Shown one piece after another: positions 1-8,518 of a DNA stretch of 64,000 bases (position 1 is the first letter of the stretch; the number at the start of each line of letters is the position of its first letter). A model generated the notes under the pieces. The model saw only the letters and a program-made list of their open reading frames with translations, was not told where the DNA came from and did not search any database. The DNA comes from Caecibacter massiliensis (GTDB lineage Bacteria > Bacillota > Negativicutes > Veillonellales > Megasphaeraceae), in assembly GCA_900095875.1 (NCBI GenBank), contig LT608311.1:186001-250000 (forward strand). The letters run 5' to 3'. Both the position numbers and the translations under genes were made by a program.

Positions 1-462
1 GGAATAGCCAAGGTAGATGGCGTATCCCAAGTGGGCTGGTTTATAGATGTCGATTTGTGTAATCAGCTTCTGGAGTGTCGCATCATCCTCGTCGTTTAGA
101 ATGCAGTAGACGCGGAAATAATACTCCTCATTGACCTCCTCGATATGGCCGACGCTGTATAAATTAATGATGGAATTCATGAACGCCTCCGTCGATACAT
201 CGACGTGCTGCAGCTTAAAGAGAATCCGCTGCCGCCGGATGTCGTCGGTGTCCTCGGCTTCTGGCTCTATCCCTAAGAAATGCTCGTATAAGGGAATGGC
301 CCAGGTGGCCGTATGGACGAAGAGGTTATCGGCAAAGTCCTGCAACGCCAGACGCAGCCGGTTATGCTCGGTACTGCAGGTATCCGCTGCCTTATGGAAC
401 ATAGGGTCTTTCGAGAGAAATCTTGGTAAATACGATAAGACGTCAATCGGGTACTGTCTCAT
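1..462 (-). CDS. DUF2313 (YmfQ/XkdU-like) phage baseplate protein, 3' end missing
   Basis: Not a complete reading frame: the gene runs off the left edge, leaving 154 codons from the ATG at 462. The translation starts MRQYPIDVLSYLPRFL and has a PAHLG motif near its end, both typical of the DUF2313 proteins that follow baseplate J protein in Mu- and PBSX-type phages and link baseplate to tail fibres. The start lies four bases past the stop of the baseplate J gene, so the two are probably translationally coupled. Role is inferred from family and position. Confidence 0.85.
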   Translation of the reverse strand, partial: MRQYPIDVLSYLPRFLSKDPMFHKAADTCSTEHNRLRLALQDFADNLFVHTATWAIPLYEHFLGIEPEAEDTDDIRRQRILFKLQHVDVSTEAFMNSIINLYSVGHIEEVNEEYYFRVYCILNDEDDATLQKLITQIDIYKPAHLGYAIYLGYS

Positions 463-466
463 CCAC

Positions 467-1537
467 TCATTCGCTGGCAAGGGTGAGCACCACCTTTCCG
501 ACAACGGGCAGTTGCTCGTTGGTAAGTTCCACATTGGCTGCCTTTCCGTTTAGCAGTAAATCTTTATAATCCTTGATGCCATCCACGCCCAGGATGAGCT
601 TTCCGATCTGGGCGAGACTCACGTAGGAAAGGGAAAAGCCGGTTTGACGGAAATAGGCCATCAATGCTTCCTTTACGGCATCCACATCGGCAGCGCCATA
701 GACGGTAACTGAGATATCAATCACTAAGGGAGCCGGCGAAACGACCGTAACCGTCGCTCCGATCGGCCGCTGGGATTCGATATAATCGTAGACCGTCTGG
801 ATAAGCTCGGACGAGGCTGACTCGTTCTGGGCTGTAACGATGATGACCTTCACGGTACCGTTCCCGTTCCAAAGCGGGATGACCTTGCAGTTGCCAACGC
901 CATCCACGGATAACGCCCAGTCCCGGTAATGGTTCGCATTGCCACTCGTGATGGGCTGACGGACACGAAACAGGAGCCGTTCGAGTAAGGCGGCATCGGT
1001 TTCTTCATTGGCGCCGTCCGTGCATTTCTCGGGATTCGTCACACTATAAACGTTCGGAATGGAGTATGGGATTTCCGTAATCGTTCCGGCCGTCGCATTG
1101 GAAGCGATACCGGCTGCGTCGGCCTGGATGGGAATGGAAACGCTCGTCTCTCCTTCCGGGATGGTCGCAGATTCCGTGGTGTAGAACTTGAGTCCTTCCT
1201 TCGTCTGGAACAGGCTGCCACGGATGATGTAGGCCCCGGACTGGCCGGTGACGGTAACACTCCCTACGGCCTTCACAGCCTGCTTGCGCTCGATGCCAAA
1301 CTCCGCAGCTCGTAGTGTGAGGTACTCGCCCCAGGCGGTCTCAGCAAAGGCGGCATCCCGCAGCATGGCCATTTCTGCGTAGCTGTTCTCGAACTCCACG
1401 GCATTCGTATCGATCATGTCTCTGGCAAAGTTCCCTTCGATGGCTGTCTTGTCAGCTCGCGCCAGGGTATGGAAAACTTGTGTCATGCGCTGCTCGATCG
1501 TATCTTTCGTCTGCGCATCAAATAAATCTGCCATCAT
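467..1537 (-). CDS. Baseplate J / gp47-like protein (XkdT family)
   Basis: A 356-residue protein of normal length for the baseplate J family, which forms the wedges of contractile tail baseplates. The N-terminal half has the family pattern (short helical lead, a GSLFQT segment, a run of small beta segments) and the middle holds TDAALLERLLFRVRQP, close to the usual family core. It overlaps the DUF2634 gene before it by four bases (ATGA) and lies in the order DUF2577, DUF2634, baseplate J, DUF2313, the standard PBSX-like baseplate order. Expression is expected with the late tail operon. Confidence 0.93.
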   Translation of the reverse strand: MMADLFDAQTKDTIEQRMTQVFHTLARADKTAIEGNFARDMIDTNAVEFENSYAEMAMLRDAAFAETAWGEYLTLRAAEFGIERKQAVKAVGSVTVTGQSGAYIIRGSLFQTKEGLKFYTTESATIPEGETSVSIPIQADAAGIASNATAGTITEIPYSIPNVYSVTNPEKCTDGANEETDAALLERLLFRVRQPITSGNANHYRDWALSVDGVGNCKVIPLWNGNGTVKVIIVTAQNESASSELIQTVYDYIESQRPIGATVTVVSPAPLVIDISVTVYGAADVDAVKEALMAYFRQTGFSLSYVSLAQIGKLILGVDGIKDYKDLLLNGKAANVELTNEQLPVVGKVVLTLASE

Positions 1538-1986
1538 ACACTCCTTCCTGCGGTTACGGTGAGGGAATCGTCGCTGTAAATCGAGGTCACATTGACGGTA
1601 ATTTCCAAGTCATCGTTCTCCCGCTTCGTAATGGTAATACTGTTAATCTTGGCTATATACGGATTGATGGAAAGTCCCTCGCGGATGTTCTGCCGGATGC
1701 GGTCCGCCGTATAGACGTTATTCGGCATCGTCCCTTGATAGGGCTCGACGGTAATGCCATACTCGTCATGGTAGGCAAGGTACCTATACCGTTCGGTGAG
1801 GATAGCTTTATAAATCCACACCTTGAGGGCTTCGTCCTCGGTGACGGTGACGTTGTTACCGTTCTCATCATAGAGGAACTGCTGGGTATCGAAGTCGTAG
1901 CCGTACTCCGTGAACAGTGGCAACGTATCTGCTGCCGATTGGATTGTCTGTGTATTTCGTGCAATGAACGGATCAGCCATGGCCAT
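1534..1986 (-). CDS. DUF2634 (XkdS-like) baseplate wedge protein
   Basis: A 150-residue protein matching the XkdS/DUF2634 group, distant relatives of T4 gp25, a wedge component next to the sheath. The N-terminal half is acidic and ends with FLYDENGNNVTVTEDEALK; the C-terminal half has the family pattern of a conserved IREGLSINPYI segment followed by an alternating beta stretch. Two starts are possible, 1986 or 1980 (MADPF); both overlap the end of the DUF2577 gene. Assignment rests on family resemblance and gene order. Confidence 0.88.
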   Translation of the reverse strand: MAMADPFIARNTQTIQSAADTLPLFTEYGYDFDTQQFLYDENGNNVTVTEDEALKVWIYKAILTERYRYLAYHDEYGITVEPYQGTMPNNVYTADRIRQNIREGLSINPYIAKINSITITKRENDDLEITVNVTSIYSDDSLTVTAGRSV

Positions 1987-2392
1987 CTAACCTCACAATT
2001 TCGTCTAAAAGTATGTACTGCTGCTTCCTGCCGTTGATGAGCATCGGCATAATCGCTACATACATGCCCGGCTTCAACGTATCCGTCGTAATGACGGAAT
2101 CGGTGTAATCGTTGTCGATATCGTGGTTATGGGAGGCATACTCTGCATCGCCACTGCCGCCAGAACGATTCTGCGTCGCCGACACCAGGTGCCCCTTCGC
2201 CGTCCGGGGATAGTTTGCCAGAAGGTAATGAGAAATCCACAACTCTTCCTTCGTCAGGATGATACCGTTATAATCGACTTGGATTTCCGGCGGCGACTGG
2301 ATAATCTTCCCGATCTGGATAGACGGGCTATTGCAGCCTTTACTGATGCCCTCCATCAGATTCAGGATTTCGTTATAGGGATTCTTGTCCAT
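1973..2392 (-). CDS. DUF2577 (XkdR-like) tail/baseplate protein
   Basis: A 139-residue protein of the DUF2577/XkdR group found between the hydrolase-like XkdQ protein and the gp25-like protein in PBSX-like tails. It begins NPYNEILNLMEGISKG, carries an internal IQVDYNGIILTKEELW segment and a short histidine- and aspartate-rich stretch, then a C-terminal beta segment (LKPGMYVAIMPM) that looks like an OB-type core. It starts three bases after the stop of the preceding gene. The precise role within the baseplate is not known to me. Confidence 0.85.
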   Translation of the reverse strand: MDKNPYNEILNLMEGISKGCNSPSIQIGKIIQSPPEIQVDYNGIILTKEELWISHYLLANYPRTAKGHLVSATQNRSGGSGDAEYASHNHDIDNDYTDSVITTDTLKPGMYVAIMPMLINGRKQQYILLDEIVRLDGHG

Positions 2393-2395
2393 ACC

Positions 2396-3952
2396 TTACC
2401 CCCTCGATGTCTTGATGATTGTTGCCGGATAATAATCGCCGCCCATGTCAATGCTGCCCTCGTAGTGGTGAAAGCATTTATACACGTTCGAGCTGTTGCC
2501 CCAGCACCCGCCGTTGCCGTCATACACAACGACATGCCAGTTCGGGTCGGACTTACTGTAGCGGTTGTACATGATGATATCTCCCTTTTCGAGCTTTTCC
2601 GGGTCATACGGAATGGCAAGTCCCGCCGCCTCCGCATCGGCCCGCAGCTGGTCACAGTCCTTGACGTCGTTGTTGTATTCCCTGGCGGCAAAGGGCGAAT
2701 AGCCAGCCGCGGCAATCGTCGCCCGGTCGACACACCCATTTTCGCCATACGGAGAGACAGAGCCTTCGAAGCCCTGCATACAGCTATCGACGGTATCACC
2801 GCCGGCAGCTGTGCCACCTCCTGTGTAGGATGAACCGCTCTGTGGTTCCTTCGGCGGCACATAGTCGGGATTGGCATTGTACGAGGCGCTGTCGAGCTGC
2901 TTTTTCTGCTCATCCAGGAGCTGGTTGAAAACGACATGCAGTTCCATGGTGTGTTTGTTACCCTCGATACTATGGCTATCGGACTTGATGAAGAACTGGC
3001 CCTTGAGCTGTTCTTCCTGGATTTTGACGGAAAAGCCTGCGATGCATTGGATATTACCCAAGGCATGAACCGTCATGTCATGGGCCACGGTCTTGAGCAT
3101 GGCCCGGGCCTGAGAGGCGTCGTCCTGCTTGGGGTCCGCCTTGCAGATGGCCTGGATGGTACCGAACTTTTCAATGTCGAGGGTATTGGGCATGTCCCCT
3201 TTGACCTGGCCCGTGCTATCAATCACGACGACCTTCGATATCATGTCCTCAATAGATTCTGACACGCTGGCTCCGGTCAGATTTGTTTCGTCACTGATAG
3301 AAAACGACTCCACCACCTGGTCGTTCGTGCAGACAACGTTGAACTTTCCATCCGCCATGTAGATGTGGTAGCCTTTTCCATCCTGCGCCGACTGGTAGGA
3401 AAGAGCCTGCTTGATGGCTTCTGTCGCCGAGATGTCATCCGCAATGAAGTTGCAGACGACAGAAAGGTCCGGAAACGTCCCTGCTTCGATGCCGAAGTCA
3501 TTGATGGTCTGCTTGATGGCATCGGCCACGGTGACGTTCGTGTATTTCTTCGTGATACGGGACTTGGCAAGATAAATAATGCCGTCAAAGGCTACAAAGT
3601 GCATGAGGTAGGATTCGCTATCTCGGCTGCGGGAGAAGATGCGTCCCTGGAAAATGGGATATGCTTTCTGCGTCGTATCGTCAGTATAGGTGAGTGTCAC
3701 TTCGTCACCCAGTTCTAACTCGGCATTGGTCCAAGTCTTATCCTTTGTCGTATAGGCCAGGTCGAATTCCAGCTTCCGTCCGGCCTGCTCGACATCGCCG
3801 GACCAGTGCAGGTTCAGCATGTACGGCGAAAGGTCCGTATCCTTCGGCTTTTCTTCCTGCTTCGTTTCACTATCCGTCGATGCCGTCTTCGTGGAATCTG
3901 TCGATTCACTTGTCTGTTTGGCTTTCTTTTGTAACTGAAACATCGGTACCAT
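2396..3952 (-). CDS. XkdQ-like tail hub protein with C-terminal NlpC/P60-like hydrolase domain
   Basis: A 518-residue protein. Residues 1-40 are a charged, low-complexity leader rich in Ser, Thr, Lys and Glu. Residues about 45-365 match the XkdQ/YqbQ hub family. Residues about 400-518 look like a papain-fold peptidoglycan hydrolase: Cys407 in an NGCVDRAT segment, His473 in NWHVVVYDG, and a KGDIIMY strand between them. In related phages these activities are often on separate proteins. A fused hydrolase would sit on the tail spike and open the wall locally during infection. The start overlaps the LysM gene by 47 bases; MFQLQKK three residues in is an alternative. Confidence 0.85.
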   Translation of the reverse strand: MVPMFQLQKKAKQTSESTDSTKTASTDSETKQEEKPKDTDLSPYMLNLHWSGDVEQAGRKLEFDLAYTTKDKTWTNAELELGDEVTLTYTDDTTQKAYPIFQGRIFSRSRDSESYLMHFVAFDGIIYLAKSRITKKYTNVTVADAIKQTINDFGIEAGTFPDLSVVCNFIADDISATEAIKQALSYQSAQDGKGYHIYMADGKFNVVCTNDQVVESFSISDETNLTGASVSESIEDMISKVVVIDSTGQVKGDMPNTLDIEKFGTIQAICKADPKQDDASQARAMLKTVAHDMTVHALGNIQCIAGFSVKIQEEQLKGQFFIKSDSHSIEGNKHTMELHVVFNQLLDEQKKQLDSASYNANPDYVPPKEPQSGSSYTGGGTAAGGDTVDSCMQGFEGSVSPYGENGCVDRATIAAAGYSPFAAREYNNDVKDCDQLRADAEAAGLAIPYDPEKLEKGDIIMYNRYSKSDPNWHVVVYDGNGGCWGNSSNVYKCFHHYEGSIDMGGDYYPATIIKTSRG

Positions 3953-4652
3953 TCCTCTTCAAATTCATCGTCGTGAGCTTGATGATATCGCCCACCTTGA
4001 GTCCGCCATTACGGACGATGCTGCGATAGATTTCAAATTTACTGAACTGTTCATTGTTGAGTGTGACGGATTTCCCCACCGCCCGGCCGATCACGCTACC
4101 GATACTGTCTCCGGGATAGTAGGTGACGTTCTTCTTCACCTTTGACCAGAAGGATTCCGGCCGCTTCTTAAGGCCCGTCGTACTGTCCGGCTTTGCCGCT
4201 GTCTGGCTCTGGACGTAGCGGTATTCCGTCAGGGCCAGCTCGTAATACACATCGCCGCTACCGTCCTTTTCTCCGAACTTGAACGAGCTGATGAGGCACG
4301 GCATGGAAAGGGATGTGTCAGAGACGTTAAACTGGCAGACCTCGCCGCCCGTCCGCATGACTTCTAGGGTATCGACGTAGGTGTATGGTGCAATCAAATA
4401 CTGCGCAAAGGGATAGTTCTGTGCCGGGAAGAAGCCCGAAAGCGTCAGCGTCTTGAGGCCGGTTTTGCCCATCATTAGGTAATCGCCATAGTTGTTGATA
4501 TTGACGGTGCCATGATTGGTGCTAACCGACACCATGAGCTCTGACGGCAAAACCGGAAAGGTTACGGTCTGCGTCCCGGCCGAGAGCGTGATCGTCATGG
4601 CTGTGGACGACCGGCCGATTGCGGATAATATAGACTGTAAGAATGAGGCCAT
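3906..4652 (-). CDS. XkdP-like tail protein with LysM-like C-terminus
   Basis: A 248-residue protein. Residues about 15-140 contain the conserved beta-rich tail domain (FPVLPSELMVS, then GDYLMMGKTGLKTLTLSGFF), which recruits the baseplate hub in PBSX-like phages. Residues about 185-240 read YYPGDSIGSVIGRAVGKSVT... GGLKVGDIIKL, the layout of a LysM-type peptidoglycan-binding domain. It starts at the stop of the tape measure gene (ATGA-type overlap), which supports coupling. Family role is established; wall binding here is inferred. Confidence 0.88.
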   Translation of the reverse strand: MASFLQSILSAIGRSSTAMTITLSAGTQTVTFPVLPSELMVSVSTNHGTVNINNYGDYLMMGKTGLKTLTLSGFFPAQNYPFAQYLIAPYTYVDTLEVMRTGGEVCQFNVSDTSLSMPCLISSFKFGEKDGSGDVYYELALTEYRYVQSQTAAKPDSTTGLKKRPESFWSKVKKNVTYYPGDSIGSVIGRAVGKSVTLNNEQFSKFEIYRSIVRNGGLKVGDIIKLTTMNLKRNGTDVSVTKESQTDK

Positions 4653-6766
4653 TAGACCACGGCTCCTTTCATGCGGTTCATACCATAGAGACGGATTTTT
4701 TCAGCCAATGCCTGCGCTACGGCATCAATGTCCTGCTCTTTACGGACGTTCATCGTATCGATGTGAATGGTAATGTTGCCGCTGGAATAGGCCTCCCGGA
4801 TACTTTCGTCATGCGGGACAACGGTACTACCGTTCGGCAGGTGAACGAGTTCGCCACGACGGTCCTCGTTGATGACAGCAAAGCCACCCTGGAAGTTTTC
4901 GACGCCTGTGGCAAAGTGACTGATGCGTGGGATGTCAAAGCCCACGTGTGTGGATGGCCCACCTTTGATGGAAGGGATGTCGATGGAGAGGCTATTCACG
5001 GAATCGATGAGGCCATTGATCTGGTCAATGACCCAGTTCACGCCACTCTTAAACGTGTCCTTGATACCTTCCCATATACTCGTCGCCGTACTGCTGATGC
5101 TTTCCATGGCACTGTTCCAGGCAGACGACACCCACTGCATCCCGGCATCGACGGCATCCGAGACGACCTGGATGGCTTCCTGGATATATTTGGAAACGGT
5201 ATCCCAGTTCGCCCAGAGTAAATACAGTGCGCCGATAATGGCAGCAATAACGAGGATGATCGGATTGGCGAGAATCGCTGCCCCGACAGCCCGGATGACG
5301 GTAATCATCAATTTCCCCGCCGAAAGGAAGGTCGAACCCATGGCCTTGGCCACGATACCGATGCCCTTGCAGACCGGGATGAGGCCTTTAAACTGTGTGG
5401 CGAGGTACTTCGAGACGCTGCCGGCCTTGCTGATGCCGGTCGCGATCGAGTTGAACGTCCCGAAGGCCTTACCCCCGACCGTCAGCATGCGGCCCAGCGT
5501 CGAGCCGAACAATTGGAAGGCCACGATGCCAAAGGCGATATTTCCGACGACGGCTTTTCCTGCCGGTGAGAGTTCCTTGAACCAGGCAGCAAGCTCCTTC
5601 ACGCGCATGGCCATCATCTTGAAGTACGGCCCAAAAGCGACAGCCAGGTCCATGCCGGCGTTCTTCAGCTGGTTCATGGCGATGGCCATCTGCTCGGACG
5701 GCGTCAGCATCTTTTCATACGCTTCCTGCGTCATGCCGGCAGATTCTCCCATCTGGGACATGACCTTGGCGAAGTCTCCACTTCCCTTCCCTGTCAGGAC
5801 GAGGACGCTGTTGAGGGCTTCGACAGAACCAAAGAGCTGTGCCATCTTCTCGGCATCGCCGCCGGTCGCAGTCTTCACTTCATCCAGGAACTTCACCCAG
5901 CCGACGCTTTTTAAGTGTGCCGCACTAAAATCCATCCCCAGAGACGCAGCCAGTTTACCCGCCTCCGACGAGGGCTTGAGGATATTACTGTAGGCGGCCT
6001 TGAGGCCCGTGATGGCTTCACTCGTCCGGATACCATTCTTCGTAAGGACAGCGATGGAACCGAACAGTTCCTGTGTACTGACATTGAGCTGTGCGGCAAT
6101 CGGGATAACGTTCCCCATGGACTGTGCCATTTCGCCGAAGGATGTCTTCCCGAAGTTCTGGGCAAGCAGCATCTGGTCGGTGATGGCCGTGGCCTCTTCG
6201 GCACTTTTGCCATAAGCGTTCAATACGGTCGTGACGCCATTGACGGCGGTCGTCGTATCGGTAAATCCAGCCTTGGCGGCAATCGTCATTTCCTTGACAA
6301 AGCCCACAGCATGGCCGGCATCGACACCAGCAGAAATGGCCTGATAGGTAGATTCTGCAAGGTCAGCGACACCCGCACCCGTTTCGTCACTGACGGCACG
6401 GATTTCTTCGCTCACCTTCTGCATGGATACCACGGTCGTATCGACCAGGGTAGACACCTTGGCGATGCCATTGGCAAAGTCGCTATGGAGTTTAAAGCCT
6501 GCCGTCGCAGCGGCCAGAATCGGAGCTGATAAAAGCGCCATCTTATCCGACATGCCGGAGATTTTCTTCCCGGTCGATTCGATGCTCTTCGCTGTCCGCT
6601 TCTGGATACGCTCGTGCTCTGTGAGTTTCCCGGACAGACCGCTGACGGACTGCTTGGCGGCATCCATCTGTGTTTTCATCGTACCGATGCTGGCGTTGAC
6701 GCTTTTTACCGTCGGTGTGAACAAATCCTTGAGCCGGATGGCCGCATCAATGACGTTATTGGCCAC
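4652..6766 (-). CDS. Tail tape measure protein (TP901-type)
   Basis: About 704 residues, a short tape measure, so the tail should be modest in length. The N-terminal third is helical with a coiled-coil run (residues about 20-60) and the family core with VSDETGAGVADLAESTYQAIS. Residues about 490-520 form a hydrophobic patch (GAAILANPIILVIAAIIGAL) as in most tape measure proteins. I prefer the GTG at 6766, which has GAGGTG six bases upstream; the frame stays open to an ATG at 6796. The protein sets tail length and is ejected through the tube. Confidence 0.93.
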   Translation of the reverse strand: MANNVIDAAIRLKDLFTPTVKSVNASIGTMKTQMDAAKQSVSGLSGKLTEHERIQKRTAKSIESTGKKISGMSDKMALLSAPILAAATAGFKLHSDFANGIAKVSTLVDTTVVSMQKVSEEIRAVSDETGAGVADLAESTYQAISAGVDAGHAVGFVKEMTIAAKAGFTDTTTAVNGVTTVLNAYGKSAEEATAITDQMLLAQNFGKTSFGEMAQSMGNVIPIAAQLNVSTQELFGSIAVLTKNGIRTSEAITGLKAAYSNILKPSSEAGKLAASLGMDFSAAHLKSVGWVKFLDEVKTATGGDAEKMAQLFGSVEALNSVLVLTGKGSGDFAKVMSQMGESAGMTQEAYEKMLTPSEQMAIAMNQLKNAGMDLAVAFGPYFKMMAMRVKELAAWFKELSPAGKAVVGNIAFGIVAFQLFGSTLGRMLTVGGKAFGTFNSIATGISKAGSVSKYLATQFKGLIPVCKGIGIVAKAMGSTFLSAGKLMITVIRAVGAAILANPIILVIAAIIGALYLLWANWDTVSKYIQEAIQVVSDAVDAGMQWVSSAWNSAMESISSTATSIWEGIKDTFKSGVNWVIDQINGLIDSVNSLSIDIPSIKGGPSTHVGFDIPRISHFATGVENFQGGFAVINEDRRGELVHLPNGSTVVPHDESIREAYSSGNITIHIDTMNVRKEQDIDAVAQALAEKIRLYGMNRMKGAVV

Positions 6767-6778
6767 TGGCCTCACCTC

Positions 6779-6807
6779 TTTCTGACAGATAGCCAAGATG
6801 ATATAAT
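6779..6807 (+). promoter_or_regulatory. Putative promoter of the plus-strand moron
   Basis: TATAAT at 6802-6807 with a weak TTTCTG -35 at 6779-6784, spacing 17. It lies 36 bases before the only plus-strand gene of the tail cluster and overlaps the start of the tape measure gene on the other strand. The -10 is perfect and the -35 is poor. Confidence 0.5.
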
Positions 6808-6842
6808 AAGATTAATTAAAATACGAACGGAGAGGCCCAATT

Positions 6843-7466
6843 ATGATTGTCAACGACTTATCGTTTCGAGATTTATACCACCAGTTTTTCTTTCTTCCTC
6901 TAAGTAAAGAAGATACCAACTTATGGAAAGTCGCAGACCAATTTCCTGGAAAAGAAGATGCAAATGGGGTAATCCTCTACGGGTATATCGACCACACAGC
7001 CGGTTTTACATTTGAATTATTATCGATGGGGAGCCTTACTCAAGGTCATCTTTCCATCTTTGAGGGAAACAGTACTATTTCTTCAAAAATACGGTACGGT
7101 GCAGTCTCTCAACACGAGATACTACCTTTAGATGAGTCTGTCCGTTCTGGTTTCTTAGAAAAAACGGCCGTTATTGATGATAATTATAAAGACTCAGCTG
7201 AAATCGAAGAAACCCGGAACATTGAATTACTCGATGAATTTCGCAGTCCCGAATATCCAGACGACGTTGCCGTTATCATTGTCCATGGAGACGCTAAACC
7301 TGAACAGTGCTGGGTTCGATGCAAAGGCTTGACCGAACACAGTATCATTGGTATTATGCTAAACGAGCCATATGGTGATTTAGGCATTCATCGTAATGAT
7401 GAGATAATCTTTGGTTTTATAAAAACTAAAGATGGCCAGATTCTCTGCGTCGGTCCTATTGAATAA
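6843..7466 (+). CDS. Moron: hypothetical protein with DUF2314-like C-terminus
   Basis: A 207-residue protein on the strand opposite to the tail operon, between the tail chaperone and the tape measure gene. It has its own promoter, a GGAGAGG ribosome site six bases before ATG, and its own terminator. No signal peptide or membrane segment is visible. The C-terminal 75 residues (CWVRCKGL... GIMLNEPYGDLGIH RNDEI in separate pieces) resemble the DUF2314 layout, a small domain found in immunity-type proteins; this is weak. Its codon and base use are more AT-rich than the flanking tail genes. It is likely expressed in the lysogen. Confidence 0.7.
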   Translation: MIVNDLSFRDLYHQFFFLPLSKEDTNLWKVADQFPGKEDANGVILYGYIDHTAGFTFELLSMGSLTQGHLSIFEGNSTISSKIRYGAVSQHEILPLDESVRSGFLEKTAVIDDNYKDSAEIEETRNIELLDEFRSPEYPDDVAVIIVHGDAKPEQCWVRCKGLTEHSIIGIMLNEPYGDLGIHRNDEIIFGFIKTKDGQILCVGPIE

Positions 7467-7475
7467 TTTTTATAT

Positions 7476-7504
7476 GAGCCCTTCATCACGAGGGCTCTTT
7501 TTTA
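7476..7504 (+). terminator. Rho-independent terminator of the moron
   Basis: GAGCCCT (7476-7482) and AGGGCTC (7491-7497) form a 7-bp stem with an 8-base loop, followed by seven T. On the minus strand no T-run follows the stem, so it should stop only the plus transcript and let late tail transcription pass. Confidence 0.88.
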
Positions 7505-7650
7505 TTTGCCTCCGCCTGACAGCGCACGAAGGCATAGAGTATCTGCCGTTCGCCATACCCCAGGGCCATCACCTCAGACGGCTTCATATGGTGATAGACG
7601 AAAAGCAGATACAGTGCCTGCGCCTCGCCGTCAGACTGAATCAGTTTTTT
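7486..7650 (-). other. Programmed -1 frameshift site and GT-like chaperone extension
   Basis: The minus strand reads A AAA AAC at 7650-7644, directly before the TGA of the XkdN-like gene, in the phase needed for tandem slippage (ATA AAA AAC TGA). The -1 frame is open for 52 more codons to a TGA at 7488-7486 and encodes a tail with MKPSEVMALGYGERQILYAF, the kind of segment seen in P2 E' and lambda T extensions. The long form would be about 190 residues. It has no start codon of its own with a ribosome site. The stop codon falls inside the loop of the moron terminator on the opposite strand. Confidence 0.8.
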
Positions 7651-8057
7651 ATTTCTGCATCGGCCTCACGCTGGGTGACGTACCCGTTGAGTTCCGTAAT
7701 CTGCGTCGTGAGGTCCGCGATTTCTCCAGCGAGAAACAGCTTCCCAATGACATCGGCCGGGATGACGGCACCGAGTTTTTCCATCAGGTCTTTGTTTTTT
7801 AAATCCGGATCAGCGATACCGGCAAGCAACGTCTGTGTCTGGAGCTTGTAGATATCCGTCGACTCGATGCTGCCGTTACTGATATTGACAGCCATCTTCT
7901 GGATATCGGCGTAGCGGGCCGGGTCAATGGCACGTAAGGTCACGATGAAGTCAAAGCCGAAAAGCTTACTTAGCCGCTCCATCTTGACCTTCTTCGTCGG
8001 TCGTTCGGCCAGCTTATTGGCGATATCAGCCTTTAACAATTTATCGATCATGTTCAT
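7641..8057 (-). CDS. XkdN-like tail assembly chaperone (short form)
   Basis: A 138-residue protein of the XkdN group, the chaperone that coats the tape measure during tail assembly (equivalent to lambda gpG). The N-terminus (IDKLLKADIANKLAERP) and the segment with LSKLFG FDFIVTLRAID match that group. It ends EIKN in the slippery run A AAA AAC just before TGA, so a longer product is expected by -1 frameshifting (separate entry). It lies between the tail tube and tape measure genes as in all related phages, here separated from the latter by the moron. Confidence 0.88.
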   Translation of the reverse strand: MNMIDKLLKADIANKLAERPTKKVKMERLSKLFGFDFIVTLRAIDPARYADIQKMAVNISNGSIESTDIYKLQTQTLLAGIADPDLKNKDLMEKLGAVIPADVIGKLFLAGEIADLTTQITELNGYVTQREADAEIKN

Positions 8058-8073
8058 GGTGTGTTCTTACCCC

Positions 8074-8505
8074 CTAGCCTGCTAAATCCATTAAATCCCA
8101 ATCGGAGAAGGTGAAGCTGTACGATTCTTCGCCCATCTTGTCGACTTCCCAGTCGGCCAGGATGAGGCTGTCGAAGGTGGCGTCCTTGATGACGATCCGT
8201 TCCGAGCCCACCGCGTCCTTGTCGTCCAAGACGGAAACGATGGTGACGACGGTCTGCTTGCCCGCTTTGATGTTGTCGTTCATCTTCTTGATCATGTAGC
8301 TCGATACTTTATGGAGCTTCAGTTCGCCCTTGCAGTCGTAGCCCGTGACCTTATAGCCCTTACCGACGTGGCGGAGCATCTTCACTTCTTCCTTCGTCAG
8401 GTTGACCTCGGCTTTGAAGGCGATAGCTTCTGCCATGAGGTCGCCGTCAATATACAGGTCGGCATACTTGCCGTTCATGACCCGCTTGGCTTCCATGTAG
8501 TTCAT
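8074..8505 (-). CDS. XkdM-like tail tube protein (DUF2001)
   Basis: A 143-residue protein that builds the inner tube of the contractile tail. The N-terminus (MEAKRVMNGKYADLYIDG) and the segments KMLRHVGKGYKVTGYDCKGE and FTFSDWDLMDLAG are the conserved family landmarks. I chose the ATG at 8505, preceded by GGGGGTGA at a normal distance, rather than the GTG at 8511. It follows the sheath gene by 13 bases, the usual sheath-tube order. Confidence 0.93.
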   Translation of the reverse strand: MNYMEAKRVMNGKYADLYIDGDLMAEAIAFKAEVNLTKEEVKMLRHVGKGYKVTGYDCKGELKLHKVSSYMIKKMNDNIKAGKQTVVTIVSVLDDKDAVGSERIVIKDATFDSLILADWEVDKMGEESYSFTFSDWDLMDLAG

Positions 8506-8518
8506 ATACACTCACCCC

